Source of the DNA: Piscinibacter sp. XHJ-5
GTDB lineage: Bacteria; Pseudomonadota; Gammaproteobacteria; Burkholderiales; Burkholderiaceae_C
Assembly: GCF_029855045.1 (NCBI RefSeq)
Contig: NZ_CP123228.1
Location: 1,674,001 to 1,738,000, forward strand
Length of the DNA: 64,000 nucleotides
Reading direction: 5' to 3'
Shown: piece by piece, positions 24,364 through 31,931 of the stretch
Numbering within the stretch: position 1 is the first letter of the stretch
Layout of the letters: each line of letters opens with the position of its first letter
Translations under genes and position numbers: made by a program
Notes under the pieces: model-generated
Told to the model about the DNA's origin: nothing
Seen by the model: the letters and a program-made list of their open reading frames with translations, nothing else
The model's database searches: none

Positions 24364-24514
24364 CGGTCGCTTGTTTCCTTTGACTCAGGAGGGACCTTGC
24401 CCCGGAAACGGCAAGCGGCATGCCCGAACTCGCCCGAGAGCGGCATCCATCCGTCGCGCTGCTGCGTAAGTGCCAGCAGACGAGGGTCACGACATGACGA
24501 GCATCGAGCCTGCG

Positions 24515-25078
24515 CTATCTCTTGCACTGCGCCTGCAATGCGGCGAACCCGGCAGCGCCCAGCGCCTGCAGCGTGCGCATGTTCTCTTCATAGATCGCCT
24601 CCGGTCGCGGGAAGGCAGCCACTGCGCGGCTGATGCTCTCTTCGCGCAGCAGGTGCAGCGTCGGATACGGCGATCGATTCGTGGCGTTCGTCACATCGTC
24701 TTCAGTCGTGCCGGCAAATCGGTAGTGCGGGTGAAAGCTGGCGACCTGCAGCACGCCGTCCAGGCGCAGGGCCCGCACGGCGGCGTCGGCGGCATCGAGG
24801 AAGTCGTTGAAGTCGTCGAAATCGGCCAGCACCCGGGGATGGATCAGCAGCGTGGTGTCCACCTTGTCGGCCGGCGCGTCGGCGAGCGCGGTGAGCTCGT
24901 CGCACAGCGTCGCCAAGAGGGCGTCGGGATCGGCTGCGTCGCTCACGACGTACCGCACCTGCCCCTTGACATGCACAGCCTTGGCGAAGGGGCAGAGGTT
25001 CAGCCCGATGACGACGCGCTCGACCCAGGCGCGGGTGTGGGCGATGACTCGGTCGGCGTCGGCGTGCATGCCCCGCAT
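24515..25078 (-). CDS. DUF1415 family protein
   Basis: A cytoplasmic protein of about 187 residues. The hallmark of DUF1415 is near the N-terminus: WVERVVIGLNLCPFAKAV. Other conserved segments are LIHPRVLADFDDFNDFL, VASFHPHYRFAGT and TNRSPYPTLHLLREESI. The family has no established function; the single conserved Cys in LCPFAKA and the HPHYRF histidines look like candidate active-site or metal-binding residues (inference). ATG 25078 and ATG 25069 are both possible starts, neither with a clear ribosome-binding site. Confidence 0.88.
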   Translation of the reverse strand: MRGMHADADRVIAHTRAWVERVVIGLNLCPFAKAVHVKGQVRYVVSDAADPDALLATLCDELTALADAPADKVDTTLLIHPRVLADFDDFNDFLDAADAAVRALRLDGVLQVASFHPHYRFAGTTEDDVTNATNRSPYPTLHLLREESISRAVAAFPRPEAIYEENMRTLQALGAAGFAALQAQCKR

Positions 25079-25266
25079 TGTGGCCGCTGTGGCGTGCAGC
25101 CTCCTGCATTCGCGGGGTTCACGTCCTGTCGTGTCAGAACAATTCGTACAGCAAGTATGGGTGTCGTCTTGCAGCACTCGACGGCGGCCGTCCATGGCGG
25201 GGGCTGCCGGGCACGCCTAGGCTTGTATCAAGCGATGCCCTGAGCGACATCCGAAGGAGTAGAAGG

Positions 25267-25488
25267 ATGAACAAGTCATCGATGCCCTTGAACGACGGCC
25301 CCGTGTACGAGCTGCGATTCCAGTCGCTGTTCGACGAAGGCCGCGCCTATGCCTTCCCCTGTGACGCCCATGGCCGCGTCGACATGGACTCGCTGAGCGA
25401 GCGCGCGCGGCAGAACTACCTCTACGCCCGCGCGGTGATCGGCCGCGAGGTCGCGATGCCGGCCGTCAGGCCGCGCGCCCTGCATTGA
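25267..25488 (+). CDS. Small protein of unknown function, paralogue 1
   Basis: A 73-residue protein with a strong AAGGAG upstream of ATG 25267. The sequence contains VYELRFQSLFDEGRAYAFPC, then DAHGRVDMDSLSERARQNYL, YARAVIGREV and PAVRPRALH. A clear paralogue lies at 36051-36275 in this window, sharing the YEL-x-F, AFPCDA-x-G-x-VD-x-D-x-LS, YL-x-AR and PAVR-x-x-x-LH motifs. There is one conserved Cys and no signal peptide. The function is unknown. It is a single gene between DUF1415 and a hydrolase gene. Confidence 0.8.
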   Translation: MNKSSMPLNDGPVYELRFQSLFDEGRAYAFPCDAHGRVDMDSLSERARQNYLYARAVIGREVAMPAVRPRALH

Positions 25489-25588
25489 GATGACCATGTG
25501 GCGCCGCCTCGTTCAAGGGGGAGCGGCGTCTTCACCCTCGGTTCACGGGGTGCACGCCGGTGGCAGCGGGTGCCACAGTGAAGCCACC

Positions 25589-26467
25589 ATGCAGGCGCAC
25601 AAGCCGTCCTTGCCGACCTGGTGGCCAAAGCGCTTCAACCTTCGCGCACGCGGCACTGCCGCCGCCCTGGCCGCCCTGCTGAGTTGCGTGGGCCTGGAAG
25701 CCCAGCAGCGCAAGTGGATCTTTCAGGCAGGGCAGCCCAGCGACGAAGCGAGCGAGCAGCAAGGCCTCGATCTGCAGGACCGCTGGATCGAATACACCTC
25801 TCAGGAGACCGGCGCGCCGGCCCGGCTGCATGCCTGGTGGCTGGGCCAGCCACGCCACGACGCGCCCGTGATGCTGTACCTGCACGGCGCGCGCTTCGAC
25901 CTGCGTGGCAGCCTGCACCGCATCCAGGGACTGCATGCCCTCGGCTTCGCAGTGCTGGGCATCGACTACCGAGGCTTCGGCAGAAGCACGCCCGCGCTGC
26001 CGTCGGAGCGCATGGCCTGCGAGGACGCGCGAGCCGCCTGGGCGTGGCTCGCGGCCAGCCATGCGGACGCTCGACGCTACATCTACGGCCATTCGCTGGG
26101 CGGCGCCATCGCCGTGCACCTGGCGAGCCAGGTCGAGGATTCGGCGGGCCTCATCGTCGAAGGCACCTTCACCTCCATCCCGGAGGTATTCGAAACGATG
26201 AAGTGGGGCTGGCTGCCGATCGCCTCGCTGATCACCGAGCGCTTCGACTCGGCGCAGCGCGTTCCGCACGTGCGCTCGCCGCTGCTCGTCGTTCACGGCA
26301 GCGAGGACGAGACCATCCACCCCGACCTGGGCCGGGCGCTGTTCGAGCGCGCGACGGTGCCCAAGCGCTTCCTGCTGGTCGAAGGCGGCTCCCACCACGA
26401 TACGCACGTGGTCGGCCACGCGCAGTACCGGGAAGCGATGCGCGAGCTTTTCGGGCTCGCGGTCTGA
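25589..26467 (+). CDS. Alpha/beta hydrolase, membrane-associated
   Basis: The 292-residue protein is read from ATG 25589, just before a basic plus hydrophobic N-terminus (about residues 18-38) that could be an uncleaved anchor or a poor lipobox (ALLSC). The fold shows the oxyanion segment YLHGARFD, the nucleophile Ser169 in YGHSLGGAI, the acid in VHGSEDETIHP and the histidine in GGSHHDTH. It resembles the extracytoplasmic serine hydrolases of the YqkD/BEM46 type. The substrate is unknown. It is directly convergent with the PEP-CTERM gene: the two stop codons are adjacent with no base between them. Confidence 0.85.
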   Translation: MQAHKPSLPTWWPKRFNLRARGTAAALAALLSCVGLEAQQRKWIFQAGQPSDEASEQQGLDLQDRWIEYTSQETGAPARLHAWWLGQPRHDAPVMLYLHGARFDLRGSLHRIQGLHALGFAVLGIDYRGFGRSTPALPSERMACEDARAAWAWLAASHADARRYIYGHSLGGAIAVHLASQVEDSAGLIVEGTFTSIPEVFETMKWGWLPIASLITERFDSAQRVPHVRSPLLVVHGSEDETIHPDLGRALFERATVPKRFLLVEGGSHHDTHVVGHAQYREAMRELFGLAV

Positions 26468-27076
26468 TCAGCGATTGCGGCGGTTGCGCCAGCCGATGAA
26501 GCCGACCATGCCGAGTCCGGCCAGCAGCAGCGCGTAGGTCTGTGGCTCCGGTGCCGGCATCGCGTTGAGGCCGATGACGAAGTCGTCCCAGTCATCGTGG
26601 TTGCGGCCGTCGTTGTAGCCCAGCAGGTACTGGAAGCTGCCCTTCGTGGTCTGCACATCCGTGCCCAGCACGACGAACGTGGCGTGGCCGATGGCCGGGC
26701 GGCCATTGCCCGCGGAGCCTCCATCGGAGCCGACGAAACGGAAGGACGCCGGCGTGCCCGCATTGAAGGCGCCGCTGGTGATCGAGTCTCCGACGGCGTT
26801 GGCCTCGGTGAGGCCGCCCGCGTTGCCGGGGAGCTCGATGCGGTTGGAGTAGGCCGATTCCTGGCCGAGGTAGGTGAGACTGAAGCGGCCGTGCGCGTCG
26901 AAGGCGAAGGTGCCGAGCTGCCCGGCGGTGTACGAACCTGCGGCCAGCACCCCGCCATCCGGATTGAACAACTGAGTGAACGTCACCTCCCCCGTGGGGG
27001 CGAAGACGAGCTGGGCCGACGAGGCCCCCGCTGCCAGCGCCAGTGCCGAGGCCACCAACGCGCATTTCTTCTTCAT
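26468..27076 (-). CDS. PEP-CTERM sorting-domain secreted protein 1
   Basis: A 202-residue protein with signal peptide MKKKCALVASALALAAGASSA and a C-terminal PEP-CTERM signal: PEP motif in APEPQTYALLLAGLGM, hydrophobic helix and basic tail WRNRRNR. PEP-CTERM proteins are processed by exosortase (EpsH/XrtA) and go to the cell surface or the exopolysaccharide matrix in floc- and biofilm-forming bacteria. The mature part is a beta-rich domain (TFTQLFNPDGGVLAAGSYTA) with an acidic HDDWDDF near the C-terminus. The exosortase is not in the window. A weak sigma-54-like GG-N10-GC lies about 60 nt upstream of the start. Confidence 0.9.
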   Translation of the reverse strand: MKKKCALVASALALAAGASSAQLVFAPTGEVTFTQLFNPDGGVLAAGSYTAGQLGTFAFDAHGRFSLTYLGQESAYSNRIELPGNAGGLTEANAVGDSITSGAFNAGTPASFRFVGSDGGSAGNGRPAIGHATFVVLGTDVQTTKGSFQYLLGYNDGRNHDDWDDFVIGLNAMPAPEPQTYALLLAGLGMVGFIGWRNRRNR

Positions 27077-27136
27077 GTTCGAGCTCCTGTTAAGACGAAC
27101 TGTTCGCATGGCCCACCTTGGGCCCGCAGGTCTCGA

Positions 27137-27152
27137 GGCAATCGGCTTACCG
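27137..27152 (-). promoter_or_regulatory. Weak sigma-54-like promoter of PEP-CTERM gene 1
   Basis: On the minus strand the sequence CGGTAAGCCGATTGCC has GG-N10-GC spacing and the TTGC of the -12 element, but the CACG of the -24 element is not conserved. The predicted transcript would start about 50 nt upstream of the ATG. It is supported mainly by analogy with the better site at the second PEP-CTERM gene. Confidence 0.3.
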
Positions 27153-27397
27153 CGCTGCAGCATCGCCCCCGCGTTTGCGGGGTGGGTGCCCCATGCGGTT
27201 ACAAGCGGTACCCCACCGTGCCCGGGCGAGAGGCCCCCTGGATGCAACCGAACCGGCAGCAGGCGCTCATGCAGGCGTAACAGCGCGCTCACACCTTTAA
27301 CGCGCTCACCCGGCACTTCTTGCGGGCACTGGTAATTCTTGCGGCGCCTTGGGGCCGCCTGGCGCAGCGGGCCATTCGCGTCGCCTTTTCGGCGTGC

Positions 27398-27421
27398 GGT
27401 TGCCGCCGGTCACCGGCAACC
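27398..27421. repeat. Inverted repeat upstream of minC
   Basis: GGTTGCCG (27398-27405) and CGGCAACC (27414-27421) pair perfectly around an 8-nt centre, 47 nt upstream of the minC start and just ahead of a TACACT box. It could be an operator or a hairpin; no factor can be named. Confidence 0.35.
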
Positions 27422-27467
27422 CCCTCGCGGCCGGTACACTCGCGCAGTTTTCGGCACTCGCACCCCA

Positions 27468-28205
27468 ATGGCTGTTGATACCGGCGCGAACGTACTTCCC
27501 GTCTTCGATCTGAAGAGTGCCTCCCTGTCCCTCGTGGCCCTGGTCCTCAGGACCACGGATCTCACCGAGCTCGCCGGCGAGCTGGAGCGCCGCTTCGCCG
27601 ATGCGCCGGGCCTGTTCGACAACGAGCCGGTGGTGATCGATCTCACGCCGGTGGCCGCCGCCGAGCCCGACAGCATCGATTTCGCTGCCCTGATCACGCT
27701 GCTGCGCGAACGCCGCATGCTGCCGATCGCCGTGAAGGGCGGCAGCGTCGGGATGCGGGAGGCAGCGCTGGCTGCCGGCCTCAGCGAGGCCCCGGAGACG
27801 GCTCCACCCGCTGCTCCGCGCGTCGCGCCCCCCGAGACCGCCGAAGCGGTGCCGCCGGCGCCTCCCGCGTCACCGGCGCTGATCGTCGACAAGCCGCTGC
27901 GCTCGGGCCAGCAGGTGTATGCGCGGGGAGGCGACCTCGTCGTGCTGGCCGTCGTGAGCTTCGGCGCCGAGGTCATCGCCGACGGCAGCATCCACGTCTA
28001 CGCGCCGCTGCGCGGGCGCGCCATCGCAGGCGCCCGCGGCGACAGCGGCGCCCGCATCTTCAGCACCTGCATGGAGCCTCAGCTCGTCTCCATCGCGGGA
28101 ACCTACCGCACCACCGAGACCGCCTTGCCCGCCGACGTGCAAGGCAAGCCCGCGCAGGTGCGGCTTGCCGGCGAGAAGCTGGTGATCGAAGCATTGAAAC
28201 TGTGA
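27468..28205 (+). CDS. minC: Septum site-determining protein MinC
   Basis: A 245-residue inhibitor of FtsZ polymerisation, first gene of minCDE. The N-terminal domain (FDLKSASLSLVALVLRTTDL) is joined by an Ala/Pro-rich linker (about 108-140) to the C-terminal beta-helix domain, with GQQVYARGGDLVVLAVVSFG, EVIADGSIHVYAPLRGRAIA and GDSGARIFSTCMEPQLVSIA. The C-terminal domain dimerises and binds MinD. I chose ATG 27468; the longer upstream frame has no similarity. minD starts 13 nt after its stop. Confidence 0.95.
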   Translation: MAVDTGANVLPVFDLKSASLSLVALVLRTTDLTELAGELERRFADAPGLFDNEPVVIDLTPVAAAEPDSIDFAALITLLRERRMLPIAVKGGSVGMREAALAAGLSEAPETAPPAAPRVAPPETAEAVPPAPPASPALIVDKPLRSGQQVYARGGDLVVLAVVSFGAEVIADGSIHVYAPLRGRAIAGARGDSGARIFSTCMEPQLVSIAGTYRTTETALPADVQGKPAQVRLAGEKLVIEALKL

Positions 28206-28218
28206 AAGGACAACCCCG

Positions 28219-29037
28219 ATGGCAGCCAGAATCGTCGTCGTGACCTCCGGCAAGGGAGGCGTTGGCAAGACCACCACCAGCGCGAGTTTCTCGGCGGGGC
28301 TCGCGCTCGCCGGGCACAAGGTGGCGGTCATCGACTTCGACGTCGGCCTGCGCAACCTCGACCTGATCATGGGCTGCGAGCGCCGTGTCGTGTATGACCT
28401 GATCAATGTCATCCACGAAGAGGCCAACCTGAATCAGGCGCTCATCAAGGACAAGCAGTGCGAGAAGCTGTTCGTGCTGGCTGCTTCGCAGACGCGCGAC
28501 AAGGATGCGCTGACGCAGGACGGCGTCGAGCGCGTGCTGAAGGAGCTCGGGGAGATGGGCTTCGACTACGTCGTCTGCGACTCGCCGGCCGGCATCGAGA
28601 CCGGCGCATTGATGGCGATGCACTTCGCCGACGAGGCGCTGATCGTCACCAATCCGGAGGTGTCCTCGGTGCGCGACTCGGACCGCATCCTCGGCATCCT
28701 CGCATCGAAGACCAAGCGCGCGATCGAGGGCAAGGAGCCGGTCAAGGAGCACCTGCTGATCACGCGCTACAACCCGAACCGCGTCGAGGGCGGGCAGATG
28801 CTGTCCCTCGAGGACATCCAGGAAATCCTGCGCACGCCGCTGATCGGCGTGGTGCCCGAATCCGAGACGGTGCTCGACGCGTCGAACCAGGGCGTGCCGG
28901 CCATCCACCTCAAGGGCACCGATGTGTCCGAGGCCTACAAGGACGTCGTCGCGCGTTTCCTCGGCGAGGAGCGGCCGATGCGCTTCGTCGATGCCACGAA
29001 GCAGGGCTTCTTCAAGCGCCTGTTCGGCGGGAGGTGA
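28219..29037 (+). CDS. minD: Septum site-determining ATPase MinD
   Basis: A 272-residue ParA/MinD ATPase. The deviant Walker A is GKGGVGKTT (residues 11-19), switch [12 protein letters not shown] follows, and [12 protein letters not shown] contains the Walker B-like segment. The C-terminal amphipathic membrane-targeting helix is FFKRLFGGR. MinD recruits MinC to the membrane and is displaced by MinE, producing pole-to-pole oscillation that places the septum at midcell. An AAAGGA ribosome-binding site lies ahead of the ATG, and minE starts 5 nt after the stop. Confidence 0.97.
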   Translation: MAARIVVVTSGKGGVGKTTTSASFSAGLALAGHKVAVIDFDVGLRNLDLIMGCERRVVYDLINVIHEEANLNQALIKDKQCEKLFVLAASQTRDKDALTQDGVERVLKELGEMGFDYVVCDSPAGIETGALMAMHFADEALIVTNPEVSSVRDSDRILGILASKTKRAIEGKEPVKEHLLITRYNPNRVEGGQMLSLEDIQEILRTPLIGVVPESETVLDASNQGVPAIHLKGTDVSEAYKDVVARFLGEERPMRFVDATKQGFFKRLFGGR

Positions 29038-29042
29038 GTCGC

Positions 29043-29303
29043 ATGTCGCTGCTGTCCTTCCTGCTGGGAGAGAAGAAGAAGACCGCGACGGTCGCCAAGG
29101 AGCGGCTGCAGATCATCCTGGCGCACGAGCGCAACGACCGCAAGCGCCGGCCCGACTACCTGGCCGCGCTGCAGAAGGAACTGGTGGCGGTCATCTCCAA
29201 GTACGTGTCGGTGAATCCCGACGACATCAAGGTGCACCTGGAACGCCAGGACAACCTCGAGGTGCTGGAGGTCAAGATCGAGCTGCCCGAGGCGGCGCGC
29301 TGA
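29043..29303 (+). CDS. minE: Cell division topological specificity factor MinE
   Basis: An 86-residue protein that stimulates the MinD ATPase. It has the N-terminal membrane-targeting and anti-MinCD region ([30 protein letters not shown]) and the topological specificity domain ([20 protein letters not shown], then [20 protein letters not shown]). The length is typical. It is the last min gene; a hypothetical gene follows after 54 nt. Confidence 0.96.
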   Translation: MSLLSFLLGEKKKTATVAKERLQIILAHERNDRKRRPDYLAALQKELVAVISKYVSVNPDDIKVHLERQDNLEVLEVKIELPEAAR

Positions 29304-29357
29304 CCGCGGACGCCGGCGCGTCTCGCGAAGGCATACAGTGACCGCACGGTGGCATCG

Positions 29358-30119
29358 ATGACCGTCCCGACCAAGACACCGCTGGGCAACGAGGAACTGC
29401 GCAGCCGCACGCATCGGCTGGGGCAGCGCCACCGCACCATCCTGTTCCTGGTCGATGGCCGCCGGTCGCTCGCCGAAGTGCTGAGCCTCGCGCAACAGGC
29501 GGGCGCGGCCACCAGCCACTTCGAGGACCTGGTGCGCATGGGACTCGTCGAGGTGCCCGCCGAGCCCGAGCCGCTGCCTGTGCCGGTGGAGGAGCCCGAG
29601 GCGCTGCAGCTGACGAGCGTCGAGCTGGTGGTGGCGCCGACGCCCGTCGCCGAACAGGACGCCGTGGCCGAGGGGGCCGAGCCCGCGTCGCCGGCGCCGC
29701 GTCCGGCGCCGGTGGTGCTCGAGGACATGGTGTTGCCCGCCGCCTCGACGCCGGTCGCGGAGCCGGGGCGCCCGCCGACCGTGCTTCCCGTGCTCGGCGA
29801 GGAGGCCGCCGTTGCCGAGTCGGCGCAGGCCACGTCGCAAGGCGGGGACACCGATGCGCTGCAGCCGGTGCGCGACCTGCTCATCGACACGCTGCGCATC
29901 GACGCGCCGCTGTTCAGTGCCCGCATGTTCGTGCGCGTTCGCAACGCACGGAGCACCACCGAGCTGATCGACCTGGTGTGGGAGATCCAGAATCATCTCG
30001 CGCGCGCCCGCCATGCGCAGCGCGAGCTGGTGAGCCTGCAGCGCGCGCGCGAGCTGCTCGGGCTGGGCAACACGCTGGTCGCGGACGACGAGTCGCGGCC
30101 GCCTTACTGGAATGAATGA
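29358..30119 (+). CDS. Hypothetical protein downstream of minCDE
   Basis: A protein of about 253 residues, three residues longer if GTG 29349 is used. Residues 15-65 resemble a winged-helix domain (RTHRLGQRHRTILFLVDGRR, SLAEVLSLAQQAG, FEDLVRMGLVEVP). A Pro/Ala/Glu-rich unstructured linker covers about 65-165. The C-terminal helical domain holds PVRDLLIDTLRIDAPLFSAR and LVWEIQNHLARARHAQREL. There is no signal or membrane segment. Position and direction suggest cotranscription with minCDE, but no division role is established. It converges on the DUF488 gene 12 nt away. Confidence 0.7.
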   Translation: MTVPTKTPLGNEELRSRTHRLGQRHRTILFLVDGRRSLAEVLSLAQQAGAATSHFEDLVRMGLVEVPAEPEPLPVPVEEPEALQLTSVELVVAPTPVAEQDAVAEGAEPASPAPRPAPVVLEDMVLPAASTPVAEPGRPPTVLPVLGEEAAVAESAQATSQGGDTDALQPVRDLLIDTLRIDAPLFSARMFVRVRNARSTTELIDLVWEIQNHLARARHAQRELVSLQRARELLGLGNTLVADDESRPPYWNE

Positions 30120-30131
30120 GGCCGGCCGGCT

Positions 30132-30530
30132 TCAGCGAGTGATCGCTGCTCCGCGCTCCTCGAGCAGCGAGCGCAACACCGATCGGTGGCAGCGGGACTC
30201 ATCCTCGCAGTAGCAGCCGATCGCGAAGTGAGTCTGGTGCGACAGCGCGGCCAGCAGGTCGAGGATCTGGCTGGCCTCGGCCTGCTTCATCTCTGCGCGA
30301 AAGCGCTTCACGAAAGACGTCCACTCGCGCTGATCGCCGTCGGCGGCAGCCTGCAGGGCCTGCTTGACCAGCTCGGCACTCGGCGACAACGCCGGCAGCC
30401 AGAGATCGTAGAAATCGCGCTTGGCGAATTCGGCCTTGGGCACGCCCCGCGGTGGGCGCCGAACCGTGCCCAGGCGCAGCCCTTCGTGGGCTGCACGCGG
30501 CTCGCCGAGTCGAACGATGCGGATGGACAT
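30132..30530 (-). CDS. DUF488 family protein
   Basis: A 132-residue cytoplasmic protein starting MSIRIVRLGEPR. The DUF488 hallmarks are PKAEFAKRDFYDLWLPALSP and the Cys-rich FAIGCYCEDESRCHRSVL near the C-terminus. The family has no settled biochemical function; the clustered Cys and His residues suggest metal or redox chemistry (inference). It is convergent with the gene after minE and lies 43 nt downstream of the crystallin-like gene on the same strand. Confidence 0.88.
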   Translation of the reverse strand: MSIRIVRLGEPRAAHEGLRLGTVRRPPRGVPKAEFAKRDFYDLWLPALSPSAELVKQALQAAADGDQREWTSFVKRFRAEMKQAEASQILDLLAALSHQTHFAIGCYCEDESRCHRSVLRSLLEERGAAITR

Positions 30531-30573
30531 GGGGCGCGATGTTGGCACATCGCGCCCGCAGGCGCACCTGCGC

Positions 30574-31770
30574 TCAGCGCACGCGCCGCATCGACGAGAG
30601 ATGCGAGCTCAGGCCGCCGAGGTCGGCGTACGAGCCCGGGCCGACGACCATGCAGCTGCCCGCGTAGCCGGCATCGCTGCACAGCTCCCATTCACCGCCG
30701 TGCACCACCATGGAATTGGCGCGGTCGTTGAAGCCGCTGGCCACCAGGTTGGGCACGTCGCCGGCGTACTGCCGGGTCTCGCCGCCGAAGCCGTTCATCG
30801 TGAACAGCTGGATCGCACCGCTGTTGTCCCAGCGCCGGCCCACCGGCTCGGGCGAGGCCGGCCGAAGCGACGAGATGACGCGGGTCAGGCCCGCGTCGCG
30901 CAGGTGCTCGTAGCGGCCGGGCGCGAACACGCGGCAGTGCCCGGCGAAGTAGGCGTCGCTGCATGCCAGCCAGGTGCCGCCCTCGACGATCATCGACGCC
31001 GCCGCGTCGTTGAAGCGCGCGGTCTGCAGGTTCACCAGCGTGTCGGAGACGGCGAGGCTGGGGCCGCGCAGTCCTTCGTCGGCGAAGAGGATCACGCGCG
31101 ACGCACCCTCGGCGCTTCGCGGGGCGGCACGCCAGCCGCCGCGCATCTCGGCCGGCGCCTCGCTGGTCGGGCGCACCACACGCCCGGACGAGATGCGTCC
31201 CGCCATGCCGGGGCCCAGGTCCTGGTAGTGTCCCGGCCCGTACAGACGGCAGTTGCCGCTGTAGTTGATGTCGGTGCACAGCTCCCAGGTGCCGCGCGTC
31301 ACGACGACGCTGGCGGCGCGGTCGTTGAAGCCGAACTCGCGGAAGTCGGGGTGGTCGCGCTGCATGTCGTGGCTTCGGCCGCCAAAGCCCGCATCAGAGA
31401 AGAACTTGATCGCGCCGGTGCCCCAGTCGCGATAGTTTCCGGTGCGGTTGCCGTAGGCACCGACCTCGCGCGCCGACGAGATCCGGTCGTTGAACTTGGC
31501 ATCGAGCCGGGGGTAGTCGCCCGGCACGAACTCGGCGCAGTGCCCCTTGAACTCGGCGTCGGTGCAGACCACCCAGCGGCCCGAGCGCACCACGAGGCTG
31601 GAGGTCTGATCGTTGAAGCCGTAGTTGCTGATGTTCGGCGCATGGCCGCGAAGGGTGAGCTGGTTGCCGCCGAAGTTCGGGTGCTGGAACAGCGTGAGCT
31701 CCGCGGCCTGCGCCGCGCCTGCAAGGCCGGCGAGCAACGCCGCCGCCATCGACATCTTGCGGATGTTCAT
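30574..31770 (-). CDS. Secreted beta/gamma-crystallin family protein with four domains
   Basis: The 398-residue precursor has signal peptide MNIRKMSMAAALLAGLAGAAQA and four beta/gamma-crystallin domains in tandem, each of two Greek-key motifs. The Ca2+-binding signature (N/D)-(N/D)-x-x-(S/T)-S appears in related form in all four units (FNDQTSSLVV, FNDRAASVVV, FNDAAASMIV, FNDRANSMVV), with weaker copies in the second motifs (FNDRISS). Each repeat carries a paired Cys pattern such as WELCTDINYSGNCRLYGPG, which could form a disulfide after export. Microbial crystallins commonly bind calcium and are found in surface or spore-coat contexts. A calcium-dependent envelope or matrix role is inference. 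Monocistronic. Confidence 0.9.
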   Translation of the reverse strand: MNIRKMSMAAALLAGLAGAAQAAELTLFQHPNFGGNQLTLRGHAPNISNYGFNDQTSSLVVRSGRWVVCTDAEFKGHCAEFVPGDYPRLDAKFNDRISSAREVGAYGNRTGNYRDWGTGAIKFFSDAGFGGRSHDMQRDHPDFREFGFNDRAASVVVTRGTWELCTDINYSGNCRLYGPGHYQDLGPGMAGRISSGRVVRPTSEAPAEMRGGWRAAPRSAEGASRVILFADEGLRGPSLAVSDTLVNLQTARFNDAAASMIVEGGTWLACSDAYFAGHCRVFAPGRYEHLRDAGLTRVISSLRPASPEPVGRRWDNSGAIQLFTMNGFGGETRQYAGDVPNLVASGFNDRANSMVVHGGEWELCSDAGYAGSCMVVGPGSYADLGGLSSHLSSMRRVR

Positions 31771-31931
31771 GTCGCTTCCCTTTCGTCTGTCACTGAACGA
31801 TGGTGCGGCCGCACGTCTTCTTCTAACGCCGCCTGCGCCGATCGGATGACCGATGGCGCCACATGCGGGTGTCGTCCTCGAGGCGGACTTGCTGACGGCG
31901 AAGGCCTACAGAAACACCAGCCCCGGCGTGA

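Larger units (their letters stand above)
27077..27467. other. 391-nt divergent intergenic region between the PEP-CTERM gene and minC
   Basis: No gene seen. It carries a weak sigma-54-like element at 27137-27152 for the PEP-CTERM gene, the short hairpin CCCGC-GTTT-GCGGG near 27168-27182, a perfect 8-bp inverted repeat at 27398-27421, and a possible TACACT -10 box at 27435-27440 for minC. Confidence 0.6.

Noticed and set aside
27077..27200. Possible c-di-GMP riboswitch in the leader of PEP-CTERM gene 1
   Set aside because: Some GCAAA and GGG segments resemble GEMM, but the conserved core and paired stems could not be aligned.
27312..27323. GGCACTTCTTGC on the plus strand upstream of minC as a sigma-54 promoter
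   Set aside because: The GG to GC spacing is 8 nt rather than the required 10.
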